NCBI RefSeq assembly: GCF_019880305.1
Contig: NZ_CP082301.1
Span: 6,386,001 to 6,450,000, forward strand
Source of the DNA: Streptomyces decoyicus
GTDB lineage: Bacteria > Actinomycetota > Actinomycetes > Streptomycetales > Streptomycetaceae
DNA length: 64,000 nucleotides
Direction: 5' to 3'
The notes below the pieces were generated by a model. The model made no database searches and was not told the DNA's origin. It saw nothing but the letters and a program-made list of their open reading frames with translations. Positions 8,583-16,832 of this stretch are shown in pieces. The position numbers and the translations under genes are program-made. The first letter of the stretch is position 1. The number at the start of each line of letters is the position of its first letter.

Positions 8583-8945
8583 TCAGGCTTCGAGGGCGCG
8601 GGGCATGTTGTCGGCGAGCGTGAAGCAGTCGGCGGTGCCGGTGACATCGAAGAGCCGGCGGATGACGTCGTGCAGCGGGCCGGCCACGATCAGCTTGCGC
8701 TCTTGCCGGTCGTGGTCGCGCTGGGTGGCGAGCAATACGTGCAGCACGGTGGAGTCGGCGAAGTCGGTGAGGGACAGGTCGATGACGGTACGTGGAGCGC
8801 CGGAGTCCCGCGCCAGCGCACACGCCTCTTTGAGAAGAGGGGCGCTGTCGTGATCGAGGGACCCGCTGACCCGGACGACGAAGGCCTCGTCCTCGACAGC
8901 ATGAGTCACCACAGCCGGTGTATGAACGTACATACGCGCCAGCAT
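8583..8945 (-). CDS. STAS-domain anti-sigma factor antagonist
   Basis: RsbV/SpoIIAA-like protein that binds an anti-sigma HATPase and frees its sigma factor. The reverse-strand product has the STAS pattern: VVRVSGSLDHDSAPLLKEAC, then RTVIDLSLTDFADSTVLHVL, where the Ser of the DSTVLH segment is the usual phosphorylation site, and a TGTADCFTLADN helix. About 120 residues. The start is uncertain: ATGs at 8945 and 8933 both suit, and AGGAG sits farther upstream near a possible GTG or CTG. It faces away from the first sigma gene. The adjoining anti-sigma-like genes make a partner-switching module plausible. Confidence 0.82.
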   Translation of the reverse strand: MLARMYVHTPAVVTHAVEDEAFVVRVSGSLDHDSAPLLKEACALARDSGAPRTVIDLSLTDFADSTVLHVLLATQRDHDRQERKLIVAGPLHDVIRRLFDVTGTADCFTLADNMPRALEA

Positions 8946-9245
8946 GTCATGAGTTTCGGGCACAGGTTCCAGCAAGTCTCCTGTTCGGCCAATCAAAGGC
9001 CTTCCCCCGAACGGGCTCCCCTCCGTCAGTTCATCGAAGTCCCTCCGGTACCACGTCCTCGCTCTCCCGAGGCGTGTACCGCTGGGCCGGTCATGCCCCG
9101 CGTCAATGATTCCGGAATTTCGCAGACGGCCCCTCATGTCCACCGACTGCGCCACTCAGCGGGGTGATTGTTCGACAGGCGTGCATAGGAGCCGCGACGC
9201 CGGGCAATGGGCGTGCTCAAACGACCTGAATTCCGGAGGTGAATC

Positions 9246-10145
9246 ATGAACGCGGTTTTCGAGGGCGTATCGGACACGAAACCACAGCAGGCTGCCGCAG
9301 GCGGGCCGTCACCGCGCGCCGGAGAATCTTCCACCCCGCTTCCTCACATCGAGGACGCCGGAAGCGTAGCTCCCCATGACGCCAAGGCTCTGTCGCCACT
9401 GTTCTTCGAACGACTCGGGCAACTCGAAGAAGGCACCCCCGACTATCAGTACGCCCGCAACACGCTCATCGAGATGAACCTGTCTTTGGTGCGCTATGTG
9501 GCCTCCCGGTACAGAAGCTACGGCGACCAAATGGAAGACATCGTCCAAGTCGGCACCATCGGCCTCATCAAGGCCATCGACCGGTTCGACCGGTCGCGCC
9601 GGACGGAGTTCGCGGCCTTTGCCATCCCCCACATCCTCGGGGAGATCAAGCGGTTCTTCCGCGATACCAGCTGGGCCGTTCACGTCCCGCGCCGACTACA
9701 GGAACTCCGTGTCGACCTGGCCCGGGCGGCGGAGCAGCTGTCCGCTCTCCTGGACCGGGAACCCACCGTCAAGGAGCTGGCCGAGCACCTTCAGCTTCCG
9801 GAAGAGGAGGTCATCGAAGGCATCGTGGCCGGCAACGGCTACACGGCCGTCTCCCTGAACGTGCCCTGCGACAGCGATGCGGCCCAGGGCGGCAGCGGAC
9901 TGTCCTTCGCCGATGTGCTCGGCGGGACCGACCCCGCCACCGAGCGCGTCGAGGACCGGTGTGCCCTGGCCTCGCTCCTCCAGCTGCTCAGCGACCGCGA
10001 CCGCCTCATCGTCCAGCTGCGCTTCGGCCAGGAGATGACCCAGGCGCAGATCGGTGCCGTACTCGGCGTGTCCCAGATGCACGTCTCGCGCCTGCTCGCC
10101 CGCATCATCAAGCAGCTCCGCAGCGGAATGCTCAGCCAGAAGTGA
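9246..10145 (+). CDS. SigB/SigF-type RNA polymerase sigma factor (copy 1)
   Basis: Group 3 sigma factor of 299 residues. Region 2 is seen in YQYARNTLIEMNLSLVRYVA and IVQVGTIGLIKAIDRFD, with the AFAIPHILGEIKRFFRDTSW segment of region 2.4/3. Region 4 has DRDRLIVQLRFGQEMTQAQI and the helix-turn-helix GVSQMHVSRLLARI. A perfect GGAGGTGAATC ribosome site precedes the ATG. Streptomyces has up to nine such paralogues controlling osmotic and oxidative stress and sporulation; which one this is cannot be decided here. A strong hairpin follows the gene. Confidence 0.92.
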   Translation: MNAVFEGVSDTKPQQAAAGGPSPRAGESSTPLPHIEDAGSVAPHDAKALSPLFFERLGQLEEGTPDYQYARNTLIEMNLSLVRYVASRYRSYGDQMEDIVQVGTIGLIKAIDRFDRSRRTEFAAFAIPHILGEIKRFFRDTSWAVHVPRRLQELRVDLARAAEQLSALLDREPTVKELAEHLQLPEEEVIEGIVAGNGYTAVSLNVPCDSDAAQGGSGLSFADVLGGTDPATERVEDRCALASLLQLLSDRDRLIVQLRFGQEMTQAQIGAVLGVSQMHVSRLLARIIKQLRSGMLSQK

Positions 10146-10230
10146 CCCTGGGGCAAACCCGTTTCCGGCGTCCACAGCGAAACGGGTCCGGGCGCCGTAC
10201 CGGCGTCGTCCACTGCACCGTTCGCGCATC

Positions 10231-10268
10231 CGGGAGGGGCCACAGCGTGAAAGCTGTGGCCCCTCCCG
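10231..10268. terminator. Strong 16-bp hairpin terminator, probably bidirectional
   Basis: The arms CGGGAGGGGCCACAGC and GCTGTGGCCCCTCCCG are perfect complements (16 bp) around a 6-nt GTGAAA loop. It lies between the sigma gene ending at 10145 and the convergent csbD-like gene ending at 10286, so it can stop transcription from both sides. There is no U-tract. Confidence 0.85.
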
Positions 10269-10285
10269 ACGAGGTGAGCGCCTGA

Positions 10286-10459
10286 TCAGTCCTTGAAGGC
10301 GTCCTTGGCCTTTTCCTTCGCACCGCGGAGATCGCCCTTGGATTCCTTCGCGGAGCCCTCGGCGGTGGCGCTCTCGTTTCCGGCAGTGCGTCCCGCTTCC
10401 TTCTTGACCTTTCCGATGGTCTGCTCGGCGATAGCCTTGATCTTTTCGCTGGCACTCAT
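10286..10459 (-). CDS. CsbD family stress protein
   Basis: A 57-residue hydrophilic helical protein: MSASEKIKAIAEQTIGKVKK, then a Glu/Lys/Ala-rich tail ending AKDAFKD. The ExxxGxxKKExGxxxGNxxxxxEGxxxxxKGDL layout is that of CsbD proteins, whose genes are SigB-controlled in Bacillus and widely stress-induced. GGAAGG lies at the right distance from the ATG. It is too short for ordinary length cut-offs. It faces the first sigma gene across a shared terminator. Confidence 0.88.
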   Translation of the reverse strand: MSASEKIKAIAEQTIGKVKKEAGRTAGNESATAEGSAKESKGDLRGAKEKAKDAFKD

Positions 10460-10716
10460 GGTGTGGCCCTTCCGTTGGCGGCACCTGCCGCATGCCCCCG
10501 CATTGCCGCGTCAATCGTCGCAAGGGGCGTGGGGGAGCGAAAGCGGCCCGGAGTGCACACTGCGGTGGAGGTGAGTCCCCTGCGGGACAGCGCGCCCTCC
10601 GGGCCGCACTTTCTCGTGTGCCCCTGGGTGTGGTGATGATGCATCAGCCGCCACAAAGGGGTGGGCCCGACAACGGATGCTGTCCGGCCCACCCCTTTCC
10701 CGCGGACTACGGCGGG

Positions 10717-10887
10717 CTACCAGCGGTACCACCGGCCGCGCTTGCCGCCGGCGCCGGCGGAACGCAGGACAAATCCCAGCGCCCAGATGACGAGGACGAC
10801 CACTGCGACAAACCAGAGCGCCTTGAGGGCGAATCCGGCACCGAAAAGAAGAAGTGCGAGAAGAAGTACGAGAAGCAGGGGAACCAT
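10717..10887 (-). CDS. Small hydrophobic membrane protein
   Basis: A 56-residue peptide starting MVPLLLVLLLALLLFGAGF, followed by a second hydrophobic stretch ALWFVAVVVLVIWALGFVL and a short basic tail GKRGRWYRW. Two membrane helices are predicted. ATG at 10887 has GGAGG 9 nt upstream, which is why the longer upstream frame is rejected. Similar hydrophobic peptides accompany stress sigma genes in Streptomyces; function unknown. Confidence 0.78.
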   Translation of the reverse strand: MVPLLLVLLLALLLFGAGFALKALWFVAVVVLVIWALGFVLRSAGAGGKRGRWYRW

Positions 10888-11184
10888 AGTTATCAACCTC
10901 CGAGCCATCATGTGCCCCCGTCCCGGGCTCGCACACAACGTTTCTTCGCAGAGAAGTGGGGAACACCCACCAGCTGGCGAGTACTCCACCTAATACACCG
11001 TGAAAAGAGAGGCCCTTCCGCAGAATTCGAGGCACCTGAAGGTTTCCGCGACCGCGCGGCATCACCACACCCACCGGCCAGAGCCCTGACCGCATCTGCG
11101 TCCGGTCCTCCATGCATGGCCGTGCGAGATGGGGGTAGGCGGCCGCTGCAGCGTCCGCAGGTGCCGGGCGCGCGGGAAGGCGAG

Positions 11185-12045
11185 ATGACCACCATCGTGA
11201 GCGAGACCACGACCGAGCAGCGGTACACCCACACGGACTCCGTGCTGCCGGAGGTGATGCAGCCGCAGAAGGTGGCCCCGCGCGACGCGAAGGAGTTGTC
11301 GAAGCAGTTCTTCGAGCGGCTCCAGGCCCTCGACGAAGGCACGCACGAGTACCAGTACGCGCGCAACACCCTCATCGAGATGAACATGTCGATGGTGCGC
11401 TATGTCGCCCGCCGCTACCGCAACCGCGGCGATGACATGGAAGACGTCATCCAGGTGGGCACGATCGGTCTGATCAAGGCCATCGACCGGTTCGAGCTCT
11501 CACGTGAGGTGGAGTTCTCCACCTTCGCCGTGCCCTACATCCTCGGTGAGATCAAGCGGTTCTTCCGCGACACCGGCTGGGCCGTCCACGTTCCCCGCCG
11601 CCTCCAGGAGCTGCGCAGCGACCTGGCCAAGGCCAAGGAGCACCTCGCCGCCACCCTCGACCGCGACCCCACCGTCCGTGAGCTGGCCGCCCACCTCGAC
11701 CTGTCGGAGGAAGAGGTCATCGAGGGCATCGTCGCTGCCAACGGCTACACCGCCGGCTCGCTCGACACCCCCGCCGACCCGGACCCGTCGGAGCAGCGCC
11801 GCACGCTCGTCGACGTCCTGGGGGAGGACGACCCGGCTCTGCAGACCGTCGAAGACCTGCATGTGCTGGCTCCGCTGCTCGACACGCTCGACGCCCGCGA
11901 ACGGCGCCTCATCGAGCTGCGCTTCGGCCAGGAGATGACCCAGTCGCAAATCGGCGACGAGCTCGGTGTCTCCCAGATGCACGTCTCCCGGCTGCTCACC
12001 CGTACCTTGTCCAAGCTCCGTGCCGGGATGCTCACCGAACGGTGA
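11185..12045 (+). CDS. SigB/SigF-type RNA polymerase sigma factor (copy 2)
   Basis: Second group 3 sigma factor, 286 residues and highly similar to the 9246 gene throughout regions 2-4: VIQVGTIGLIKAIDRFE, AVPYILGEIKRFFRDTGW, RFGQEMTQSQIGDELGVSQM, HVSRLLTRTLSKLRAGML. The N-termini diverge (MTTIVSETTTEQRYTHTDSV here). ATG at 11185 follows GGGAAGGCGAG; the long upstream open frame has no similarity. The pair probably arose by duplication, with csbD and the hydrophobic peptide gene between them. Confidence 0.92.
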   Translation: MTTIVSETTTEQRYTHTDSVLPEVMQPQKVAPRDAKELSKQFFERLQALDEGTHEYQYARNTLIEMNMSMVRYVARRYRNRGDDMEDVIQVGTIGLIKAIDRFELSREVEFSTFAVPYILGEIKRFFRDTGWAVHVPRRLQELRSDLAKAKEHLAATLDRDPTVRELAAHLDLSEEEVIEGIVAANGYTAGSLDTPADPDPSEQRRTLVDVLGEDDPALQTVEDLHVLAPLLDTLDARERRLIELRFGQEMTQSQIGDELGVSQMHVSRLLTRTLSKLRAGMLTER

Positions 12046-12264
12046 CACCCCCGCCCGCAGCACGCGGGGAAGTTCCACAGCAGCCGTCATGAGAGCCCCT
12101 TTCACCTTCGCAGACGCCATCACCAAGCCCGTCCTGCTCGCCCTGCTGGTCCCACTCGCCTGCTCGTCCGGCTCGTCCGGCGAATTCGCGCCACTGATGT
12201 GTAAGGCGAGGGGCGGCGGGCATCCGCAGCGCTGATCGCTTCGCTTGGTGAAAGGAACCGGAAG

Positions 12265-12492
12265 ATGCTGATGGCCCACCCTGCGGTGCTGCTGGAACTC
12301 ATCGAAGAGTATGAGGTGCTGGAGTTGCTGCACGCTCGGCAGGGCAGGGACGAGGTGCGGCGGAGGATGGACGACGTCGCCTACACGCTGTGCGTGTCCA
12401 CCGGAACCCGCGATGTCGACGCGGCCCTCCTTGCCGCCCGTCAGCAACTGCCCCGCACCAGTGTGAAACACGATTCCCTCCTCGCGGGCTGA
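12265..12492 (+). CDS. DUF5133-like small regulatory protein
   Basis: A 75-residue protein: MLMAHPAVLLELIEEYEVLE, then RRRMDDVAYTLCVSTGTRDV and a DAALLAARQQLP helix. This matches the DUF5133 group found in streptomycetes, often beside sigma or stress genes. GAAAGGAACCGGAAG precedes the ATG. No catalytic residues are evident; role unknown. Four to five 8-bp CTGACSGG units follow and overlap its stop codon. Confidence 0.75.
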   Translation: MLMAHPAVLLELIEEYEVLELLHARQGRDEVRRRMDDVAYTLCVSTGTRDVDAALLAARQQLPRTSVKHDSLLAG

Positions 12493-12526
12493 CGGGCTGA
12501 CGGGCTGACCGGCTGACCGGCTGACC
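12489..12526. repeat. 8-bp tandem repeat (CTGACSGG x about 4.7)
   Basis: Consecutive units ctgacggg, ctgacggg, ctgaccgg, ctgaccgg, ctgacc run from the end of the DUF5133 gene into the spacer. It begins the 12.5-13.1 kb region of about 600 nt in which I see no convincing gene: only GGGTC repeats near 12700-12725 and an AT-richer patch at 12770-12805. Confidence 0.7.
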
Positions 12527-13167
12527 ACGGTCGTAGCCCCGGAAGCGGCCGACCGCTGACGCACGGGGGGCACCTTCCCGCTGCGGAAACGGCCAAGTCG
12601 CCCTTCACGCAGCCCTACTGGACCGCTGATGAACACACTCACGATGCAGCGGCGGGGAGAGGCGACGCTCACCGGGGCACGGAACGGCACTGCACTGCAC
12701 GGACCGGGTCGGGTCGGGTCGGGTCGGCACGGTCCGGCCCAGGCGACCCCCCCGCCCACGCCGCGATAAGGCATCAATAAGGGCGCGATAATCAAACGAT
12801 AGCGGGGTCTGTCAGGGTCGCTCGATGACCGTTCTTCCTCTCGGGCCGGCGACCCGCAGATGCGCACTCCCAGGACTTTTGCGCCTGTCCGCTCGGGGGC
12901 GTGCCGCACAACCGGCCCCGCATGGCCGACGGCCCTGACTCTGTGACACGTGGCCGATTCGCTCGGTGCCGACGCTGAACACAGCCCGCTGGAACGGGTG
13001 TCGGCTGGTACCGTCAGGCCGCCCGGGTGTCGAAGCCCCCGGTGCTGCCCAGGGGCGCCCTCATACCTGAGAGCTACGCATTAATGGCTCTTGAGCGTGA
13101 TGTGGTTCCCGGCCGCGGACTCTAACGTTGTCCTCGGTCATGCATGGAGTGGAGGGGAACGGCGGCT

Positions 13168-13611
13168 ATGCGAGCTGCGAGGTGGGGGAGTGGCGGCCTG
13201 CTGGTCGTTGCTACAGCCCTCGCGCTATCGGTCGCCGCGAGAGCCGGCCGCCCGTCGGCGCGCCTGCCCCGCCACGGCCCCCTGTCCCGCCCTACCGCTG
13301 CCCGGCATCCGCACGCCACGACCGTAGTGATGCTGCGGGGCGGCCACCCCGTGGGCACGGCCGGTTTGCCCGGCTCCCAGATGCCTCCTCACTGCCCGGC
13401 CCCGCTCGCCGCCGTCAGCTCCCCTACGGGCCGATGTGGCGCGGCGCCTCGACTGCGCCGCCCGTCGCGGAGGAGCGGCAGACCGCAGCAGAGGGCGGTG
13501 GCCCGGGTCCACGCCCCGGGTGCCCCGCTGCGGGCCGCCCCGGGCCAGTTGTCCCCGGTCCTTCGCCCTGCGGGGCAAGCGTCCCGGTCCGCTCGTCAAA
13601 AGGCGGCATGA
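13168..13611 (+). CDS. Doubtful secreted hypothetical protein
   Basis: From ATG 13168 the frame opens with a good signal-peptide pattern, MRAARWGSGGLLVVATALAL ending in an SVAARA-type cleavage region. The remaining 120 or so residues are arginine/proline-rich with no recognisable domain and look like out-of-frame GC-rich sequence. GAGGGG lies 12 nt upstream. Either a frameshifted secreted protein or chance. No function proposed. Confidence 0.25.
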   Translation: MRAARWGSGGLLVVATALALSVAARAGRPSARLPRHGPLSRPTAARHPHATTVVMLRGGHPVGTAGLPGSQMPPHCPAPLAAVSSPTGRCGAAPRLRRPSRRSGRPQQRAVARVHAPGAPLRAAPGQLSPVLRPAGQASRSARQKAA

Positions 13612-13692
13612 CGATCCACCGGCCCCCGAGTGTGTCGTTCTCCTGAACCAAGATCCGTTCTCAGCACTATGCAATATCCCGGTGGAGGAAAA

Positions 13693-14391
13693 ATGGAATC
13701 CATAACCGTCGAGCACATCAGCAGCCTGTACGCGAAGTACCAGGACGACTTGCGGGTGGTTCGTGACGCCCAGCGGAAGTTCCTCAAGGACCGGGGCAAG
13801 TCGATGAAGGCGCAGCTCGACGACTACGAGGCGGAGATGACATATCTGCTGCTTCGTGACCTGCGCCCCGAAATCGTGGTGGAGGTCGGTACGTTCTACG
13901 GCTGGTCCACGATGTGGATCCTGAGCGCGCTCCGTGACAACGGAAGCGGTCATCTGCACTCGTTCGACATCGTCGACAACGTGGTGCGCAATGTTCCGAG
14001 TGAACTCTCGGCGGACCGCTGGACGTTCACCAAGGGTGACATCCAGCAGCACCCGGAGAAGGTCCCCGCCGAGACGGACTACCTCTTCATCGACGCGGAC
14101 CACGGCTCCCGGTTTGCCCACTGGTACATCGAGAACCTGTTCCCGGCCGTTCCCCCGCGCACGCCCACCAGCGTCCACGATGTCTTCCACGGCCGGCGTC
14201 CCAAGCCGTTCAGCGAAGGTTCGGTCATCGTGAAGTGGCTGGCCGAGCAGAACATCGAGTTCTTCACGCCGTCCACGGCGAAGGCCCCGCAGGTGACGGA
14301 GCAGCTGGCCGCGGTCAAGAAGGAATTGGGCCTCGACGAGCCGGTGCGCAACAGCGACCACAACCCGATGATCTTCTTCACGCTTCCGTAG
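13693..14391 (+). CDS. Class I SAM-dependent methyltransferase
   Basis: A 232-residue methyltransferase of the Methyltransf_24/CmcI-like type. Motif I is IVVEVGTFYGWSTMWIL (about 63-79), with an acidic SAM-ribose region LHSFDIV and a post-motif YLFIDADHGS resembling metal-dependent O-methyltransferases. A late HDVFHG segment could supply a metal or substrate ligand. ATG 13693 has an excellent GGTGGAGG site. It is a single-gene unit with a hairpin downstream. Substrate unknown. Confidence 0.8.
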   Translation: MESITVEHISSLYAKYQDDLRVVRDAQRKFLKDRGKSMKAQLDDYEAEMTYLLLRDLRPEIVVEVGTFYGWSTMWILSALRDNGSGHLHSFDIVDNVVRNVPSELSADRWTFTKGDIQQHPEKVPAETDYLFIDADHGSRFAHWYIENLFPAVPPRTPTSVHDVFHGRRPKPFSEGSVIVKWLAEQNIEFFTPSTAKAPQVTEQLAAVKKELGLDEPVRNSDHNPMIFFTLP

Positions 14392-14475
14392 CCCTTACTG
14401 ACCAGGGCCCGTCACATCCAAGGCCTCTCCAGGCCTCGTTCCCGTCCAGGCCTTGTGCGGGAGCGATCGCCTGTA

Positions 14476-14525
14476 GACGTCCGCCGGCAGCGCAGGATTT
14501 GGATTCCTGCTCCACCGGCGGACGT
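14476..14525. terminator. Hairpin after the methyltransferase gene
   Basis: ACGTCCGCCGG (14477-14487) pairs perfectly with CCGGCGGACGT (14515-14525). An inner GCAGGA/TCCTGC stem extends the structure. It lies 85 nt after the methyltransferase stop in a 430-nt non-coding stretch in which I see no other gene. Confidence 0.6.
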
Positions 14526-14821
14526 TCGCGTTTCCGAGAGCCCCGGCCTTCCTTGCGTCCAGCGGAGGAACGGCATCCGGAGTCCCGGCACACATACGAG
14601 CGCATCCTCGTTGCCCCCCTTGCCGCGGATCCTGCGACGTGCACGGACCCCACCATTCGGTCTGCAGGCGACCAGGAGCACGGGACGGGCACCACGCCGT
14701 CAGGCCTGCGCCGTGGGTAAAGGTCAGCTGCCTCGGTTTCGCCCTAGGGGGTGATAGCACCGGCCTGGCTTCTTCGGAACGATGCCGGTGGAAGGTCACC
14801 GTCGGATGGGAGCCCACTGCC

Positions 14822-15187
14822 GTGTCTGCCGCGAACACGATCCGCAGGGCCGCCGCCCTGGCGGCCACCCTCGTTCTCCTCACCGCACCCGTCGGGTTCG
14901 CCGCGCCGAAGCATGGCGCCGCCCCCTGCGCCATCGAGCACTTCTGCCTGTACGCCCGAGGTCAGCAGGAGGGCGCCCGGGCCTCCTATACGAAGGGCAC
15001 CCGCGACACGGCGCAGCAGAATCTCCCCCAGGGGGGATGGTCGGCGTGGAACCGCACCAGTGAGTACTGGTGTCTTTGGACCAGGCCCGGCTACAAGGGC
15101 AGCAAGCACCGGCTGAACCCTGGCGACAAGTTCGGCTTCCAGCCCCCGATCAGGTCTCTTCTACCGTCAAGCGACTTCCGCTGCTGA
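14822..15187 (+). CDS. Secreted peptidase inhibitor I36-like protein
   Basis: A 121-residue exported protein. The signal peptide runs VSAANTIRRAAALAATLVLL to a GFAAP cleavage region. The mature part has a beta-gamma-crystallin-like layout with paired cysteines: CAIEHFCLYAR, LPQGGWSAWNRTSEYWCLW, PGYKG, and a final Cys. This layout is found in the SMPI/I36 metalloprotease-inhibitor group, so an extracellular inhibitor or structural role is likely. GTG 14822 is chosen because GGATGGGAG precedes it and the signal peptide starts there. Confidence 0.72.
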   Translation: MSAANTIRRAAALAATLVLLTAPVGFAAPKHGAAPCAIEHFCLYARGQQEGARASYTKGTRDTAQQNLPQGGWSAWNRTSEYWCLWTRPGYKGSKHRLNPGDKFGFQPPIRSLLPSSDFRC

Positions 15188-15377
15188 GCCGCTGAGCCGC
15201 TGAGAGCACCGATATGGCGGTGCGCCGGGACAGCGGACGTTCGGACAGCCCTGCACCTGCACCTGCACCGCCATGACGAACGCAAGACGGAACGCTTTCC
15301 GCCCTTCGTCGGCATTGCCGCGCAGAGCTCATCGGCCACCGCCGCGTCCGCTGGTTCCACGATGCCTGTAGGAGGCC

Positions 15378-15701
15378 TCAACCACGCCGCCGGATCACTG
15401 CTCTGCCCGCATCCAAGTCGACGCCGGTCCGGGGCGGGGCTCCGTCGTGCTGGTTGTCCTGCAAGGTCAGATCCACCCTTCGCTGTTCCAGCTGTATGTG
15501 CTTGTTTCCGTTCCACATCGTGTGGAGTTCCTCGGTGATGGAGGCGCCCAGGCCCACTCCTCCGGCTGGAGTGCGTCCGGCCAGACGGCGGCGCAGCCAG
15601 GCCGGACGCCCCGATCTGAGCACTATCTGTCGCCCCGCGGCCAGCAGGAAACCGCCAATGACGGGCACCAATATGGCCATGAGGCTCGCTAACATCACCA
15701 T
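15378..15701 (-). CDS. Small membrane-anchored protein (DUF6191-like)
   Basis: A 107-residue protein with one N-terminal membrane helix (LASLMAILVPVIGGFLLAAG) and a cytoplasmic domain. The domain has GASITEELHTMWNGNKHIQL, the KQxELxQR-type segment, and a DGAPPRTGVDLDAGRAVIR ending typical of DUF6191 proteins. No catalytic motif is evident. The start is tentative (two close Met codons). Confidence 0.65.
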   Translation of the reverse strand: MVMLASLMAILVPVIGGFLLAAGRQIVLRSGRPAWLRRRLAGRTPAGGVGLGASITEELHTMWNGNKHIQLEQRRVDLTLQDNQHDGAPPRTGVDLDAGRAVIRRRG

Positions 15702-15865
15702 GCTCGCTCAACGCCGAGCGACGACCTGCGGTTCCTGGCCGCCCAGTGGTCGGGGACGTGCCGCCACCTTCGCGGAGCGTCGCGGCGGCGCCGGCGCTGG
15801 GCAGCCTGGTCAACAGGATGATCGGCGCACGAAGCGCAGCGGCACGAGGGTGAGCGCGCGCCTTC

Positions 15866-16537
15866 CTACTTAGCGCCCTTTCGGCGCACCATCTCGTCGA
15901 TCCAGATGGGCGCGAACGGAGACGTACAGCCGGGGGAAGTCGGGTAGTCCTTGAGCACCTCCAGGCGCTCGCCGATCTCGATTGCACGGGTGCGGTACTC
16001 GGCGTGCTCGATCCCGATCTGGGCCAGGCAGTGGTTCATCGCCCACTGCAGGCGATCCGGGGCGTCTTTCATCTCCGCCTCGATGACGTCGAGCAGCCCT
16101 TCGAGGTCGAGGCCCTCGGGCTTCTTCGCCACGCGTTCGGTGGTCAGTGCCCAGCCGGCGCTCGCGACCACTGGATCCGGATCGGCGGACCAGGCCAGGC
16201 GCAGCTCTTCGGAGTGCGGGTTCTTCTTCACCGCGTAGTTCACGAGCCAGTCGTGCACCTTGGGTGTGCGCGCCTCGCGCAACATGACGTCCAGCTCGTC
16301 ACGCTCGAATGCCTTCGGGCGGCAGATCAGGAGTGCCAGCAGTCTTGCCGTGGTGTCATCCGTCTTCCAGAGCTGCCACGCGAGTTCCTGCTGCGTCTTC
16401 AGCCGCTTCGCGAGCGCGCGCAGCTTGCTGAGGTTCACACCGTGATCGTCACCGTGTTTCTCGTTCACCTCGCGTGTCTTCGGGGCCTCGAGCTCGGCCA
16501 GCTCGGCCATGACCTGGGCCAACGCCGTCTCGGCCAC
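15866..16537 (-). CDS. AlkD-like DNA alkylation repair / HEAT-repeat protein
   Basis: About 223 helical residues resembling the AlkD/DUF4259-type HEAT-like DNA glycosylase fold: LSKLRALAKRLKTQQELAWQ, LWKTDDTTARLLALLICRP, VHDWLVNYAVKKNPHSEELR and WADAxDPxVAxAGWAL-type segments. Family members recognise or excise alkylated bases. GTG at 16537 is chosen because an AGGAGG site lies 6 nt upstream; the frame upstream is the arginine-rich shadow of the next gene. It is divergent from the YqcI-like gene. Confidence 0.78.
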   Translation of the reverse strand: MAETALAQVMAELAELEAPKTREVNEKHGDDHGVNLSKLRALAKRLKTQQELAWQLWKTDDTTARLLALLICRPKAFERDELDVMLREARTPKVHDWLVNYAVKKNPHSEELRLAWSADPDPVVASAGWALTTERVAKKPEGLDLEGLLDVIEAEMKDAPDRLQWAMNHCLAQIGIEHAEYRTRAIEIGERLEVLKDYPTSPGCTSPFAPIWIDEMVRRKGAK

Positions 16538-16832
16538 CTCAGCCTCCTGTCCCTCACGTGCGAGTTTCAGCCTACGACGGAAGTCGGCCTCCTGTCGTAC
16601 ACGACGGTTCGGCGGCAGCGACCGACACAAAATCCCGCCCCTGCACAAATGCGCAGCAGCTCTCGGCCCTGACCCTCGCCGAGGCCGGGGTCCCGCCGGC
16701 CCGGGTGCGGGAGCTACTGCGGTCCGACGTGCCAGATGAGGCGACTTCTTAGTCCGATTTGTGGCTTGCCGAGTGATCCGTGCACCCCGCACTGTCGTGG
16801 GGCCAGCCACCGAATCCAGCCAAGGTCTCGCG

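Noticed and set aside
10492..11184. N-terminal extension of the second sigma factor frame
   Set aside because: It overlaps the hydrophobic peptide gene on the other strand, has no homology, and the start at 11185 has a proper ribosome site and family N-terminus.
16558..16752. A short plus frame ending in a MerR-like helix (LAEAGVPPARVRELL)
   Set aside because: Only about 25 residues resemble a MerR regulator and the upstream part is antisense of the AlkD-like gene. It could be a fragment but cannot be supported.
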